This document shows positions 1-12,814 of a stretch of 64,000 nucleotides of DNA, one piece after another; positions within the stretch are counted from its first letter, which is position 1; the number at the start of each line of letters is the position of its first letter. The notes under the pieces were generated by a model. It worked only from the letters and a program-made list of their open reading frames with translations, had not been told where the DNA came from and searched no databases. Source of the DNA: Medicago truncatula (Eukaryota; Streptophyta; Magnoliopsida; Fabales; Fabaceae); the NCBI RefSeq assembly GCF_003473485.1, contig NC_053045.1, positions 51,130,494-51,194,493 on the forward strand, written 5' to 3'. Made by a program: the position numbers and the translations under genes.

Positions 1-815
1 CAAACTGATTTTCAGATTTTTTAAGAGACCATCATGAACTTCCACTCCTAAAAAGGTATCAAAAAATACTATTAAATTCTTCTATATTAATCAACATCAA
101 ATTGAAGCATTGTTTTTTGGTAGGCAGAAGCAGTGGCGCACCACCGTAGTGCTTGTTTCTTACGTTCACAAAATCCCGACACAAATCTAAAATGGAATTT
201 TCTTAAGGTGGACCCCGCTACAAGCAACATGCTCAGATAAAAAAGGACATAACATTATTGTAGTTTAATGTTCAACAAATAAGAAAGTGCAACGTAGGAA
301 TTGTTCTACCCTGATGAGTTGGATTGGATTTGATGAGTTGGATTGGATTAGAACAAGTTTGTTATTTCTCATACTGAATGCTTCTTTGTGTAACGCTTCC
401 ATGCTTCAAAAGCCGTTTTTAAGGGATGAGTAACTGCTTATTGGCCTCAACCTTAAGGATTGTTTATGACTTGGTTTATCCTTTCCACGTTGGATCATTA
501 AAGTTAATCCATGTAATCCAATTCATGTATGTGTGCCAAGTTTCTCATGTAATAAAAAAGGAAAAGTGTACATTTTTAATTGATTTTTTTGCTAGAAAAG
601 TTCTCCACGCGCCGGTGTAAGTAATCAACTTGGGAGTGTAAATCCAAACATAATCAACATAAGAATAAATCCATGTCTTGTTTTTCATGACAGGGTAAAT
701 AATGTCTTCTATATTGAGAACACTTGTGTTTTTTCCCTCTGCATAGCATCATCATTAAGGAATATGGATCTAGTTTTCATGTGGTTAAATTGACAACTGT
801 TACTTAAAATGTAAA
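1..815. other. AT-rich intergenic DNA, no gene seen
   Basis: No exon, RNA gene or clear transposon end was recognised here. The one 64-codon open frame (426-620) has no recognisable protein features and reads like chance. A short direct repeat of about 16 bases (TGATGAGTTGGATTGG) occurs at about 312 and 330. Confidence 0.5.
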
Positions 816-869
816 AAATCGTTGGGAGAGACGGAACCCTTCTTTAGTGACTTAGGTCTAGAATCATTG

Positions 870-1310
870 ATAGCTGCCTGGCAGGCCCGGCCCTGAGGGG
901 GTGCAAGGGCCTCCCTCAGTCATGGGCTTCAAATAAGTGTAGAAAATATTTTCTTAAAAAAAAAAAACAAAAGACAAGAGGATGGAAATGGAATTGGTGC
1001 GATGTATTTTTTTAGATGAAATTTGTTAGGTTAAATAATTGCAAACCTAATAATGCAAATGAGCGGGAAAAAATTAGGTTAAATTGTTGCAGACGTAACA
1101 AGATTAATAAATAAGGATAAGTGTAGAAAATATTTTCTTAAAAGAAAAAAAAAAGGCAAGAGGATATGAATGAAATTGGTGCAATGCATTTTTTTTTTAA
1201 ATGGAATTTGTTAAGTTAAATAATTGCAAACCTAATAAAGCAAATGAGCGTGAAAAAGTTAAGTTAAATTGCTGGCGGGAAAAAATTAGGTTAAATTCGT
1301 AATAAAATTA
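870..1310. repeat. Imperfect tandem repeat, unit about 185 bp, next to a GC-rich patch
   Basis: Two successive units begin with ATAAGTGTAGAAAATATTTT at about 933 and 1118. Both continue through a purine run, GGCAAGAGGAT-like and AATTGGTGC motifs, TAATTGCAAACCTAATAA and AAATGAGCG. They are immediately preceded by a short GC-rich stretch (about 877-925, core GGCCCGGCCCTGAG) unlike the surrounding AT-rich DNA. This may be the remnant of a transposon with sub-terminal repeats. No coding content is seen. Confidence 0.6.
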
Positions 1311-2700
1311 ATAAATAAAGGATAAACCAAAATTTTAGCTCATAAACTAAATCTCGTTAATTTTGCTTAAAAAGCGGTTCTTAGTTTCGTTTCTAAACGA
1401 TTAAAACAAATTAAAATGTCCATAAAATATACTTTCATACATCAATTTGACCCTCCATCAAAAAAAAAAAAAATCCATCAATTTGACCCATATAGTATCT
1501 TTAAGGATTTTTAATTGATTTTAATAGTCTATCGACTAATTTGGTATGTTTATTCTATTTTTGACGTCTCCATTATTCATCGGATTTTTTAAGAAAAACC
1601 AATAAATATTTGATTATCAACTTAAATATTATTCAAGATATCCTTAGATTTAGACGATTTTCGAAAAATAAACCGTCCTACCAACCATGTTTTTGTTTAA
1701 ATTGGATTGAAATTGCATTCATTGCAGTCGGGTTTCATGCATTCATGGTAGGGATGACAATGGAAACCTTTTGGTAGGTTGCTATAATGCCCATCTCTAT
1801 ACTTGTGTATATAAAAAATTCCCGTATCCGAGTTCATATCCTTGTATTGTAGGCAACAAGTTTGGTGTCTGTTTTGTATCCTATGAACACCTAAACACCC
1901 GTCCGTCTCGTGTCCATTACCAACATTTTAACAACAACAAAAAAACAGCACAACATAATTACAATATGATCCAAAATCTTTTAAATTCACTTATAAAATA
2001 TTAAACAACATAGTATTTAGTCAAATAAGAAACATCAACAGTATATAAAAAAAATAAAAATACATACGACATTAAATATCAAAGATTTAATATTAATTAA
2101 CTAATTTTACTATTTAAAACTATTATGTAGGGTGACGGGCAGTGTGGGTACTAGAGTGGTCGCCCTAACAATGCAGGTATTTATGTGTCTATTGTATGTA
2201 TTTTTTTGCATATGTCTATTGGATTTGAGTACAATTGTCATTCTTAATTACGGGTCATTAACGTTCGCTTACTTCAATGATCCATCAATTGTTACATCAT
2301 GACGCTTTAATAGTTCAGGACCATCTGATCTAAATCGTGTGGTCGAGATTGTTTAAATGATTTGACAACTAAGTTAATTTAAACTACACGATGTATAATT
2401 AACGGTTGAGATACAAAACATCATGCTTTTTTACGGAAGAGAAACTCACTCTCCCATAGAGCAACTTAAATTTTTGTTTTATATTTTAAAAAACCAAATA
2501 TAAATCTAAATCATCTTGTTCAAAATATTACCTATGACCGACTAAGTGAAACGTGATCGTTTTTCTCGTGGTATAGTAGTTAAGTAGTGAGGTAAAAAGT
2601 CCTTTGTCTTTGCTGACTAAGGGGAAAGAATGATAGCGCGTGTTAATAAAACATTAAGAACTTTCCGCGTTTGGTCCCGACCTCCCTCAGAATCAGATCT
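1311..2700. other. Intergenic DNA upstream of the BT gene
   Basis: AT-rich, with no exon recognised. The open frame at 1771-2004 has no protein signature. The promoter of the BT gene must lie in the last few hundred bases. An AT-rich TTAAATAAG at about 2723, roughly 95 bases before the start codon, is the best TATA-like candidate, but it is weak. Confidence 0.4.
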
Positions 2701-2819
2701 TTTACCAATATCTTCCCTTCCTTAAATAAGACCACCCCTTTGATCTCAGAATCATCATTCCCATTTCCTACCCAAAACCATAAACTCTTAAAAATATCTC
2801 CTCTTTCAATCTACAACAC

Positions 2820-5600
2820 ATGGAAATGAATACCCAAACCACACCAATGGAGGTCTTACCCGAATATGATGTCTTTATTCACACTTCTGATGGCACACGC
2901 ATTCCAGCCCACACAACCATCCTGGTTAGTTTGTCTCCAATTCTTCGTCATTTTATTTTTTTAATTCGGTATCCGATTCAAGGACTAACGATTATTGTAA
3001 ATCAATAATTAACAGGCCTCGGTGTCTCCTGTTTTCGAGAACATTATTGATCAACCGCGCAAACAACGCAGCTCCGAAAGAATAATCCAAATTCACGGCG
3101 TTCCTTCCACCGCCGTAACGGCTTTCGTCGGCTTCCTCTACTCATCCAGGTTTGTAGTGATTGTATAACACTCTTCTCTTCAACTGCGCTGTGAATGAGA
3201 AATGACAAAGAGGTCCCTGGTTTTTTACAGTTGCACGGAGGATGAGATGGACAAATACGGAATCCACCTGTTGGCACTATCTCACGTGTACAATGTCCCG
3301 CAACTCAAACAGAGATGCATCAAAGGTCTTGTTCAACGGTTAACATCAGAAAACGTGGTGGATGTACTCCAACTCGCTAGGCTCTGCGACGCACCGGATC
3401 TCCGTGTCCGCTGTATGAAGCTACTCACCAATCACTTCAACGCGGTTCAGAAAACCGAAGGGTGGAAGTTCCTCACCAAACACGATCCCGTGCTTGAACT
3501 CGATATCCTCCGCTTCATGGATGAAAGCGAAACGGTGCGTATAATATTTTATGGAGAGATTCAGCTATTGTCTTTTCGATTCGTTTTTAAAACTTATTAA
3601 AAATATGATTATTATTGTGTTATAGAGGAGAGAGAACTCGAGGAAGCATAGGGAGGAGCAAGGGTTGTATGCGGAACTTTCGGAGGCGATGGAGTGTTTG
3701 GAGCATATATGTACGGAAGGGTGCACCGACGTTGGACCATACCATGTGGAGGTTAATAAAGAAAAGAAACCGTGTAGCAAATACTCCACCTGTCAAGGGC
3801 TTCAGCTTCTGATTCGTCATTTTGCAACATGCAAGAAGAGGGTGAAGGGAGGGTGCTGGAGGTGCAAACGTATGTGGCAGCTGTTTAGATTGCATTCATA
3901 TGTTTGCCAACAAACTCATGATTCCTGCAATGTTCCTCTTTGCAGGTTAGTTGTTTTAATATTCATTCCTAATGCAACTTAGCTACCATATTTTATTTAT
4001 TTACATCAATCACATGCTTTATTTTTTAATTTGGAGGATATATGATTTAATAATAATGCTAGAATTGTTTCATCATTTTAGCTTTTATTTTATTTTTTAA
4101 GAATATATCATAATCATCGATTAAATTAGAATATTAGAGGGTGCTTTGTGTTATTAGTTGCGGTGATCTCAAGATTCTCGTGATACCTTATGATGCGATG
4201 AGTGATAAAACGTGGGAAAAATATAGCCAATGGTGATGGTTATTTAGACATGGTCGGTGATTTATTTATTTTTTTGGAAAAGGAAAAAAAAGTTATGTCG
4301 ATGACTATGATGGTTAGAGTTATTGGTGTTGATGATAGTGTGGGTGGTGGTCATGATCGAGGGAGTGAGATATTTTTAGACGGAAAGAAATTTAGTTGCA
4401 GTTCCAAAATTATTGTACAAAATAACTTGAGATAAAATGTGTCAATTTTTCCATAAACTTGGTTCAATTTTGAATTCAAAAAATCAATTTTGACATCAAA
4501 GAAAAGAAGTTTGAGTCAAAAAAAAATAATTCAAAGATAAGAAGTTCAATTTCATTTTTGTTTAGGTGGGTAAAATGGTCACACCAACACAGTCACGGCA
4601 TCCATTTTGGTCAAAATAGTTTCTTGCTAGCAATAGTTCATTTGTTTAATATTACTAATAAAAAAGAATATTTGACATTGGACTGAGATTGAATGTGTCC
4701 AGGGTAGAGCATTATTTTATCTTTTCGTAATGAATTTATATTCTGAGCTGTGGTCGATTCATCGCATAAAGTCTCACCATTGATCATGTAGCAATATATA
4801 CAATATTGTCACGTTGAAATTAAAGTGTCCGTTAATTTATTGTATATTATATATGGGGTCCAATCATATATTGCAATGTATTGATTACACACGCATTGTT
4901 TGTTTTGTACCCTAGCTTGATATTTTTAGGGATTGGCCAGCTTGCATTTTGATGCCGTTGGTCCATCGATCGTAGTCAATAATTATATGTATATCATTTA
5001 TAACCAGCCTACTACTGTGTTAACAACCAAAGTATGTGGTCATGTCCATGACACCAAGATCAGTGGAATAAAAAAATCTAATAAACATAGTGTTAGTAGT
5101 TACCCAAGTTATAATTAGCTACCTTCAACTTGGGAAGCATGGTTGCATGAACCATGCCAAACATGTCTGTCAATTAGTGAAGGTCCCATCAATGACGGGT
5201 GCCCCTCCAAATTAAGAAATATCTATCTGTGATGATGGTTTTTTGTTTTAGCCCATGTTTCTCTGTTTATCTTCTTGCAATCTCATGATGATGACAGTCT
5301 TGTTTTATCTTGCTGTCAATTTATTTGAAAATTTTGTCACAAACAATTAAGCAATTTTTTTGGGAATGTGACAGACAATTTCAATTGAGAATGGAGCAAG
5401 AGAAAAGGAAAGATGATCCCAAATGGAAACTACTAGCAAGGAAGGTGGCATCAGCTAAAGTAATGTTTTCCTTGTCTCTCCCAAAGAGAAAAAGAGATGA
5501 AGAAATGAGAGTGACCATAGACAATCGTGGGATCAGATGTTTTGGTTACAATGAATATTGTAACAATAATGTCTCGGACAATCGATGTGTTTCATGTTGA
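2820..5600 (+). CDS. BT: BTB/POZ and TAZ zinc-finger, calmodulin-binding scaffold protein (BT family)
   Basis: Five exons with GT-AG junctions: 2820-2924, 3016-3149, 3231-3534, 3626-3945 and 5375-5600. They give 362 residues, the usual BT family length (about 360). Residues about 14-110 are the BTB/POZ domain (starting EYDVFIHTSDGTRIPAH), followed by a BACK-like helical part. Exon 4 (from residue 182) carries the TAZ zinc finger with its Cys/His series (RHFATCKKR, GGCWRCKRMWQL, SCNVPLCR). Exon 5 gives the basic C-terminus (KWKLLARKVASAKVMF), the calmodulin-binding region of the family. In Arabidopsis, BT proteins are nuclear/cytosolic scaffolds that bind cullin-3 and BET bromodomain factors and act in gametophyte development and in nutrient, sugar and hormone responses. 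The last intron is long (1,429 bases). Exon 5 and its flanks were copied to about 14 kb, where they are broken. Which BT paralogue this is cannot be told here. Confidence 0.93.
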
Positions 5601-7876
5601 TAGTTCCTTATCTTATTTTGAAAATTGCTTTTTAGATGTTGTATGTAAGGTTATTGTTAGTGGTAGTGGCTCTTAAATTGAGGAATTAGCAAATTGAGTG
5701 TTTGCTTGAAATGTAAATTTTGGTGGTTGTAGTTGTGCGCAAATTGAACCTCATTTGCCCTGTCATAAGATTCTAAGGAGGTTCTATGTTTGTGTTACAT
5801 TTGATTTATTATCTATGTAAAAAAAAAAAAAAAAAAAAATCAAATGATCATTCATATGATTATTATAAATTTAGTGATTATTTGTTGGTATATTTTTTTT
5901 AGTGATTTATCGGTTTCTATTATGTGATGACATGTATTTCTCAAGAGCATTAATAACTATGCACGAAGGCATTCTTACTAAACTCTTTTTTCAATCAATT
6001 TTTTTTTCTTTTAAAAGGGGATTAATATTGTTCTTCACTTCCTCTCTTCGTAACTCAAACCCACACTCGTTTGAATATAGATGAAATATCTTACCAACTA
6101 AATTGTGTTTCATTGTCTTTTTCTATTTATTTTTTTTTAAACAAAACTTTGTTTGCTTTCTTTTCTTCCTTCCTTGGGTTTTGTTTGAGAATTTGGAGGG
6201 AAGTGGAAGAGAGGGTTTTGGAGATTGAAATTTTATAGAAGAATAGAGAAAATCTTTCATATTTTTTGGAAGAGTAATTTTAAAATAAAATCATAAACTA
6301 ATGCTTATGATCAATATATTTTTAATTTTAAAAATATTATAACAACATATATTAATTTTGAAATATTTATATATAGCCCTCCAAAACCCCCTAAAACCAA
6401 ATGAGGGAGATTTATATTATGAATAAAAAATTAACTTTTCCTCCTATTGTCTTCTATTCTTTCCACTTGTTCCTTCATTTTTTCCAAAACCTCCCTCCCC
6501 TTACTCCTAAACAAAGTCTTACTAAACAACTAAGAAATATTCATTTTAGACCCAGTTTTATATTTCCTTCCCTTGTGGTGCTTAAGTAGGTTAGCGTCTT
6601 CACATATACTATTTAAATATTTTAGTGTTAATCCTTTAGAAACATTCAATTTATCAAATTCAACACCTCAACTCTATATCATAATTCCCTCAAAAAAAAA
6701 AAAAAACTCTATATCATTATATTTATTAAAGAAAAAAACATATAATTACATTTCAACAACACTTATATATTTAATTCCTTAAAAAAAACACTTATATATT
6801 TAATAGAATTTATAAAATGAAACCTGCAAAATAGTAAAATAGTTAAGAGAGATAATTCTTCAATAAACACGATTATATTGGCCCCACAACTTTTTATTCA
6901 ACAACAAGGGTATATTTTAGTTTAGTGCAAAATAGAGAGGTTAACCACCCCCATTGCGACACTCCAACAAATATCCTATATATACCCAAAAAAGAAAGAT
7001 TTTGACATAATTATGAAATGTCTTGCGAAAGGATCGATAATTTGGGACACAATCATGGTGTTTGCTCCTGCATAACAGCATAAGAGAGCATAGTATTGTT
7101 AATACGATGATCACACTTTATTGTGAAATCTAAGCATTAAACACTGACCTGCACAATCTAGTCCCACAGACAATACTTAGTGGAATGAAAACAGAAAGAG
7201 TGACATTTGTTCAATGAAAAGAGGCACTTTGAGGCGTTTGTCAATTCTCCCTCACTAAGCATTAGACATTAAACAAAGAATCTTTTCCTTCTTGAAAATT
7301 TTCTTTTTCGTCCAAATCCCCACAGATACCTTTCACTCCTTCATAAAACATTAGTAATACCCATTGCCTCTCTTGATAAATTTATAAATTCAATACACCA
7401 AAAGATTGGATGTTTTGAGATTATCCAAAGATTATTCTCTTTATTTGTTTTGGGCTTCAAATAGGACCAACCACTATCGAGGTTTAGTGCAAGTGATTGG
7501 TCAAACTATATAAGTGTTATATATCACGGGGTATTAGATTCAATTTCAAAGAATAAAAAAACGAGAGTAAGAGACAGTATCTTTGAGAATTCTCACTTTA
7601 AGGTAAAAATTATTTCCATTTTTTTAATGTGATATTCTCACTTTCAAAGAATATTGCTTTTACGTATAACTAGTTTAACATTTTTCATAAAAATGCTATA
7701 GAGAGACAATATTTTAAATTTTTTAATATTTAAAACATAACAAATATATAAAATATGAGCAAATACTTATAAATTAGTACTGTGCAACTACTTGCATTGG
7801 AATTGTTTGAAACTTAGTTTATCTTGTGGTAATCTCAATTGTGATGATAAAGCCTAATTGCTTATAAAGAAGAGTA
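5601..7876. other. 3' flank of the BT gene and AT-rich intergenic DNA
   Basis: This contains the BT 3' UTR and a long A run (about 5820-5839). No further gene was seen. Open frames at 5902-6084, 6401-6589 and 6573-6782 are low-complexity phenylalanine/serine-rich translations of T-rich DNA. 6905-7275 is shared with 16236-16480 as part of the segmental duplication. Confidence 0.5.
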
Positions 7877-8050
7877 GTAATATTTGAACAACCATTTCAT
7901 ACAGTTTTTGGTGACAACTTTTTTTTTTCTCTTTTCATCGGTTAAAAACAATAAAGAGAGAGAAAAAAAAAAAAGAATAAGTGATAATGTGAGTATGATA
8001 GAGAAAGTTGCAAAAAAATTGTCACAAAATGGTTGTACAAATATCATTTC
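7877..8050. mobile_element. MITE with about 40-bp inverted ends, family A
   Basis: The left end (ATATTTGAACAACCATTT, then a GTGACAACTTT-like stretch) is mirrored at the right end (ACAAAATGGTTGTACAAATA). The centre is A/T-rich with GAGAGAGAAA tracts and no coding capacity. A relative with the same ends lies at about 14259-14428. It is non-autonomous. Superfamily not determined. Confidence 0.75.
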
Positions 8051-8202
8051 TCTGTGAAGAAAGGTCAACATGTGAATCTATTTGCTAAAATTCCTGGCCT
8101 TTTGGTCCCGTATTCAATCAAAACATTAATCTCTACTTTTAAACTTGTCACCACTCACCAATCGATCATCTTCCTCCAAGCATATATAAGACTTTATACT
8201 TT

Positions 8203-8542
8203 TTTTTTTTTTTTTTTTACAACAACCAAATCAACTCATTTCATTAATAACAAGATCATGAATACAAAAAGGTAGGAAATCAAAAAATTGGAGACTAGCA
8301 CAAAAAATTGCCGCCCTTGCAAGGGAATGAGCAACCATATTCGCTTGTCGCCGAATAAACTTAACCATAAAATTTAAATTAAGAGATAGCAATCGATAAT
8401 TTTCGGTAACAATGGATCTAAATTCAGAAATGTCTTCTTTCTTTTTAAGAATAGCATCTGATAGAATCTTTGAATCAGTCTCAAAAATGATATACTGAAA
8501 TCCTGAACTAAGAACCCATTGAATAGCTCCAAGCAAAGCCAT
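8203..8542 (-). mobile_element. 5'-truncated LINE insertion (RNase H end) with poly(A) and target-site duplication
   Basis: The minus strand encodes the terminal RNase H-like domain of a plant non-LTR retrotransposon: FETDSKILSDAI, then VKFIRRQANMVAHSLARAA. It runs into a stop and a minus-strand poly(A) tail, seen as the T run ending at 8218. The insertion is bracketed by the direct repeat ACTTTATACTTT at 8191-8202 and 8543-8554. This is the expected product of target-primed reverse transcription with severe 5' truncation. The open frame across it is intact but is only a fragment of the polyprotein, not a gene. Confidence 0.88.
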
Positions 8543-8554
8543 ACTTTATACTTT

Positions 8555-10480
8555 CTTAAATTTAGTCCAATTGTCCAACTTGGAAGAATTAACGAAATTT
8601 ATTATCAAAACATGTATATATTATAAGGTTTGGAAGGCATACAAATCCGAAACTAAGTGACAAATGGTTTCTTAATTGAAGATGACAAGCCAATCTTGTC
8701 GTGGTTGTGCTTCTACATTTAATTGAAAATCACACAAGTGTAAGTTGTGCCATGCTCAAGTGGGTGTTAATTTGAATACCAACAAGTGGTTTGTCTAGTG
8801 GTGATGGATAGTGATCTCTTAAATAAGAGTTTTATATATTTTTACTAACTTAAATTACATTGTTTTTTCAATGTAATTAAATAAGAGTGTTTGAATCATA
8901 ACTCTATATATGAAAAAAATGTGGTTGACAAAGTCATATATATATTCCTTTCATTACAATATTCATGTAAAAAAAAATGAGTGTTTGAATGAGATTTAAA
9001 TACACATTAAGAAACCATATATTCCGGTATCACTTTGATGATTAGTCTCATAGTGGTTTCAAAGGACATAAGACGTGAGATAATTTGGAGCGCTAGAGAT
9101 CCTAATTAGGGTGGATTAGAAAAAGAAAAAAAAAAAACTCATTTAAAAATGCAAAACAACTCATGCTATTAATTACCATTAAAAACCAGGTTTTTCAAAA
9201 TAACAACCTCTGAAATTGATCTATAACTGGGATCAAGAGTGTGTTCGAGCCACAAATCGACAAAAACAACAAGATGAAGCAAGTGAGTGAATAGAGTGTA
9301 AAAAATTTAATCAAATAGCAAATCAGTGACACTGTCAAACTTGCAGCTCGCTAGTAACTTACTTCAAATTATGTAACTAATCTATTTTCTAATTTATACA
9401 AGACAGCATATTAGAAAATAAAAATACTTATAACCACATGTTCAACCAGAAATCTTATACCGGTACTGGTGGGAATTCCTTTTTATGTTAAAGTTGGTCA
9501 GTCATCTTGAGTTACCTGTAAGAAAAGTGAGCTGCTTATCGGATTTTGCGCAACCACCTTAATGTCGACCATGATGCAAAAGGGAAATAAAATACATTGA
9601 TGCTGCTAGAAGTTGAAATGCAGCGTTACAAATGACACATTTATAGTGTTGTGCAGAGTTTGTTATGAACAGGTTGGATTCCATGCTCTCTTGCCATGGA
9701 TTTCTTTCCAACTTTTTTCAACTGCCTTCCACAGTTCCACTACGAGTTCAGGAAGAAGCTTCTCTTACTTGTGGAATCTTGATCCTTAAGGAGGTTATAG
9801 CTTGCAGATTTTTCCTGCACTGTGCGCATATATTATCTACCATGAATATATTCATTCCATAAAAACATTGATAATAAATTACATTATCAAGGCAAACGTA
9901 TATTCCATTTCTTTAAATCAAATTCTTGCAAGCAAACAGTTAGAATATACATTTATTGTGCTCCTTTGAGATAAACAATTGTTATTGTTAGTTTCCTATG
10001 ACAAAATTCAGGACCTGTACTGAGTGTTGGACATATGGTAGTGAATTCAAAACCTCTTTAAAAGTTCAAGCCACAAGGACAACAAGCATATAAGAGCCAA
10101 TTGATTTTCCTGTTTATCCAGACTTTTATTTAGATATGCATGAAAAAGACTAACAAATAAATGATTATAAGAATGTTTTAAGTTTTTCCTGTGACTTCAA
10201 AAATTAGAGATGAGGAGAAATTGATAATTTTCAATTCCAAACACCGTTCTATAGTGAATTTTCAACATGTGTGTGTGTGTGTGTGTGTGTTTGATAATTG
10301 TTCTAGTTCTGAACTAATGATGACATATAGAGATTGTGATAAATCATTAGTTATAAAAACCTAGCTGTATAACTATTTCAACGATGTTTTTTTTTCAACA
10401 ATGTTACCCCTGATTCGCAAATATCCTAAATTTCCATTGAAAAAAAATATAGAAAGAGGAAAATAGTAAAACCAATTGGA
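8555..10480. other. Intergenic DNA within duplication copy 1
   Basis: No exon chain was recognised. The open frame at 9665-9862 (65 codons) has no features I know. A 22-base (GT)n microsatellite is at 10269-10290. Nothing else stands out. Confidence 0.45.
10269..10290. repeat. (GT)11 microsatellite
   Basis: Uninterrupted GT dinucleotides, directly visible. Confidence 0.97.
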
Positions 10481-10485
10481 AGGAA

Positions 10486-11067
10486 ATGAAAGCTGATTCT
10501 AATATATTAGTAAGAGGCAGCAGCAACAATTGCACCCAGTATGGACCCAAACTTCAACTCGTCGTGAGTCCAGCATCACGCTGCATGGTGGAAACGCCAC
10601 AAGCTGGCAAAAATGACAGTTCAACTCGTGAATCCAGCGTCATGCTGTACGGTGGAAACACCAAAGCCATGTTTCATAACCTAGAGCCCCCACTTAGGTC
10701 ACAAGCTGACGCTACTCAGCTGAACAGACAATTAACATGTTAGACCTTGAAAAACACTCATGTCATATTCTAGCCAATGTGGGACTTGATTGGTCCAAGA
10801 TTGTGTATTTCGAAACGTGGTTCCTTAAATGGTTTACTGTGTAATCTTCGGCCACTTTTAACATGTTATGACACACTAAGAAAGAATCATGTGGCTGATT
10901 TCTCAACAAGATCATCTGTTACATTAGCTTTTACACAATTGATACAAATAATGGCTCTCAATCCTGCTTTTGTCCACCACATTAGTCCCATATCTCAACC
11001 ACTCACTCAAACATTACGGATCAAACATAAAGTATATTGTTTAATTTTCAGAATAGACTTTGTCTAA
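10486..11067 (+). other. Possible retroelement remnant with internally repeated open frame
   Basis: An 85-codon frame (10486-10743) contains two diverged copies of a block starting near 10563 and 10626. Both copies hold a CGTGA, TCCAGC, CACGCTGC/CATGCTGT and GGTGGAAAC order. It is followed by AGCCAATGTGGGACTTGATT (about 10772), a type of phrase I associate with plant LTR ends, and a second 96-codon frame. Protein features are not recognisable. It could be part of an LTR or TRIM element. It is absent from the matching place in duplication copy 2, which fits an insertion. Confidence 0.35.
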
Positions 11068-12814
11068 CATGCAGGAGTAAATTGGTCTTACACCATACAC
11101 GAGTTAATTTTCCATCGTTGAATCAATAAATCTCTTATAAACTTGGCCTTCAAAATAATTTTGAACTTCATATATATAACACGATATCTCAAATCATGTA
11201 CATACGATAATTTCTTGACCATATATACAGTGGCCTAGATTGCTAACACTATTGTTATCATATCATATGCATACATTATTTTGAAGCACTAAAGTCATAT
11301 TCAAAAGATGTATTAGATCAGCTCCAAATTTTGAATGTAACGTCAAATTCCATAACCATAAGCCAACCTTGACTAAAATATGCCTCCAATTACATGTATT
11401 GAGCATCATAAGATATCACTAATCTAAAAGTACTAAAATCATAAATATTCAATGAGGTGATTATCACCTCACCAGAATTTTAATGCAATATCAAAATCCA
11501 GAATCACATCACAAGCCTAATCTTGATCAAATAAATATCTTGAACATGATATGCTAGAAAAGATCACAAAGCTATTCCAAACCATCTATCTAATTCTCAA
11601 AAAAATAAAAAATCTTTCATTTATAAAAAAGAAACATGAAGAGCACAAACTTTGCCACTCTTTTCTTTGGATGCTTTTGACCAAACCTCACATGAAGCTT
11701 TATCCACAAATAGGAATGGTTTTGACAAAAGGGCGTTTGTAAAACTAAATAAGAAGATAAGTTGGATTTGCTTAGAGTGGATTTGGGTGGTTCTTGTTGG
11801 CAATGAAAGTGCAGGGTAGTTAGTGACCACTAGTGGTACATACAGACTCACATAGTCAGTGACATGGTTATTATGCAAAACTTTGATTTTTGCTTTGAGC
11901 TCTATGAATTGTGGAAGAAAAATGGTGAGTGACTCCACAATATACAAATCAGAATATGGAGGAAAAAGTATAAATAAAAATGTCCCGCATCGGAAGCTAT
12001 GAGTAGAGCAGAGAGGAGCTTTGGTTATAAATAAAAAAAGGCTGTAGCTCTTAACTCTAACTCTCAGTCCAATATGATTAATGTTTCAATGGACTAAGCT
12101 GCAAGCAGTTTTGCACCGTCTAATCCTTCTGATCGGATGGATTAGTTTTTGTGCGCATTGATGAATTTGTTATCGTTCGCAATTTTGTGTCGTTCCATTT
12201 TAATTATATAAAAATGGAACGTAACAAATTACGACCATTGACAAATCCATCTTAAAAATAATGTAATAATTTTCACTTTTATATGCTATTATTTGCCCAC
12301 ATTTTGTATGTTTTGCAAAAGGTGGTGTGAGAATAAAAATATACATGTGGCATGTCCGTATAAATTGTGCATATGGATTAATTAATTTTACAACAAAAAA
12401 TAATCTAAAACAAGAAGTTTTAAGATATTGTAGTCAAATTTAATGTCTTTAACCTCTAATTGATGAATATTAGTTGAATTGTGAATTTTTCATTGAGGTA
12501 TAGTAGAATACTGAATCAAGCTTGTCAATTACTATAATTCAATCTTCGCTTTTGATGGTTGGAGTTTGAACCCTAAACATTACATATATTATATATTTTT
12601 TCTACCAATTGAGCTAAGTTCACGATGACCAAGGTGTATGCTTTATGACCACTCTTAAAATATTCAAATTTATCAAGGATGGAGTGTTTTTTTTTCGGGT
12701 AATTACTTGTTTACCTTGGGTAATTTTATCTGATGGAGTTTTGTTTGTACGATTTTAAGGCAATTATGTGTGTTTTTTTTCTTGGAGATAATGCACGTGT
12801 ATCTATCTCTTTAT

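Noticed and set aside
4202-4435. 77-codon open frame in the BT intron
   Set aside because: It lies within the last intron, has no family features and is low complexity; no sign of a nested gene.
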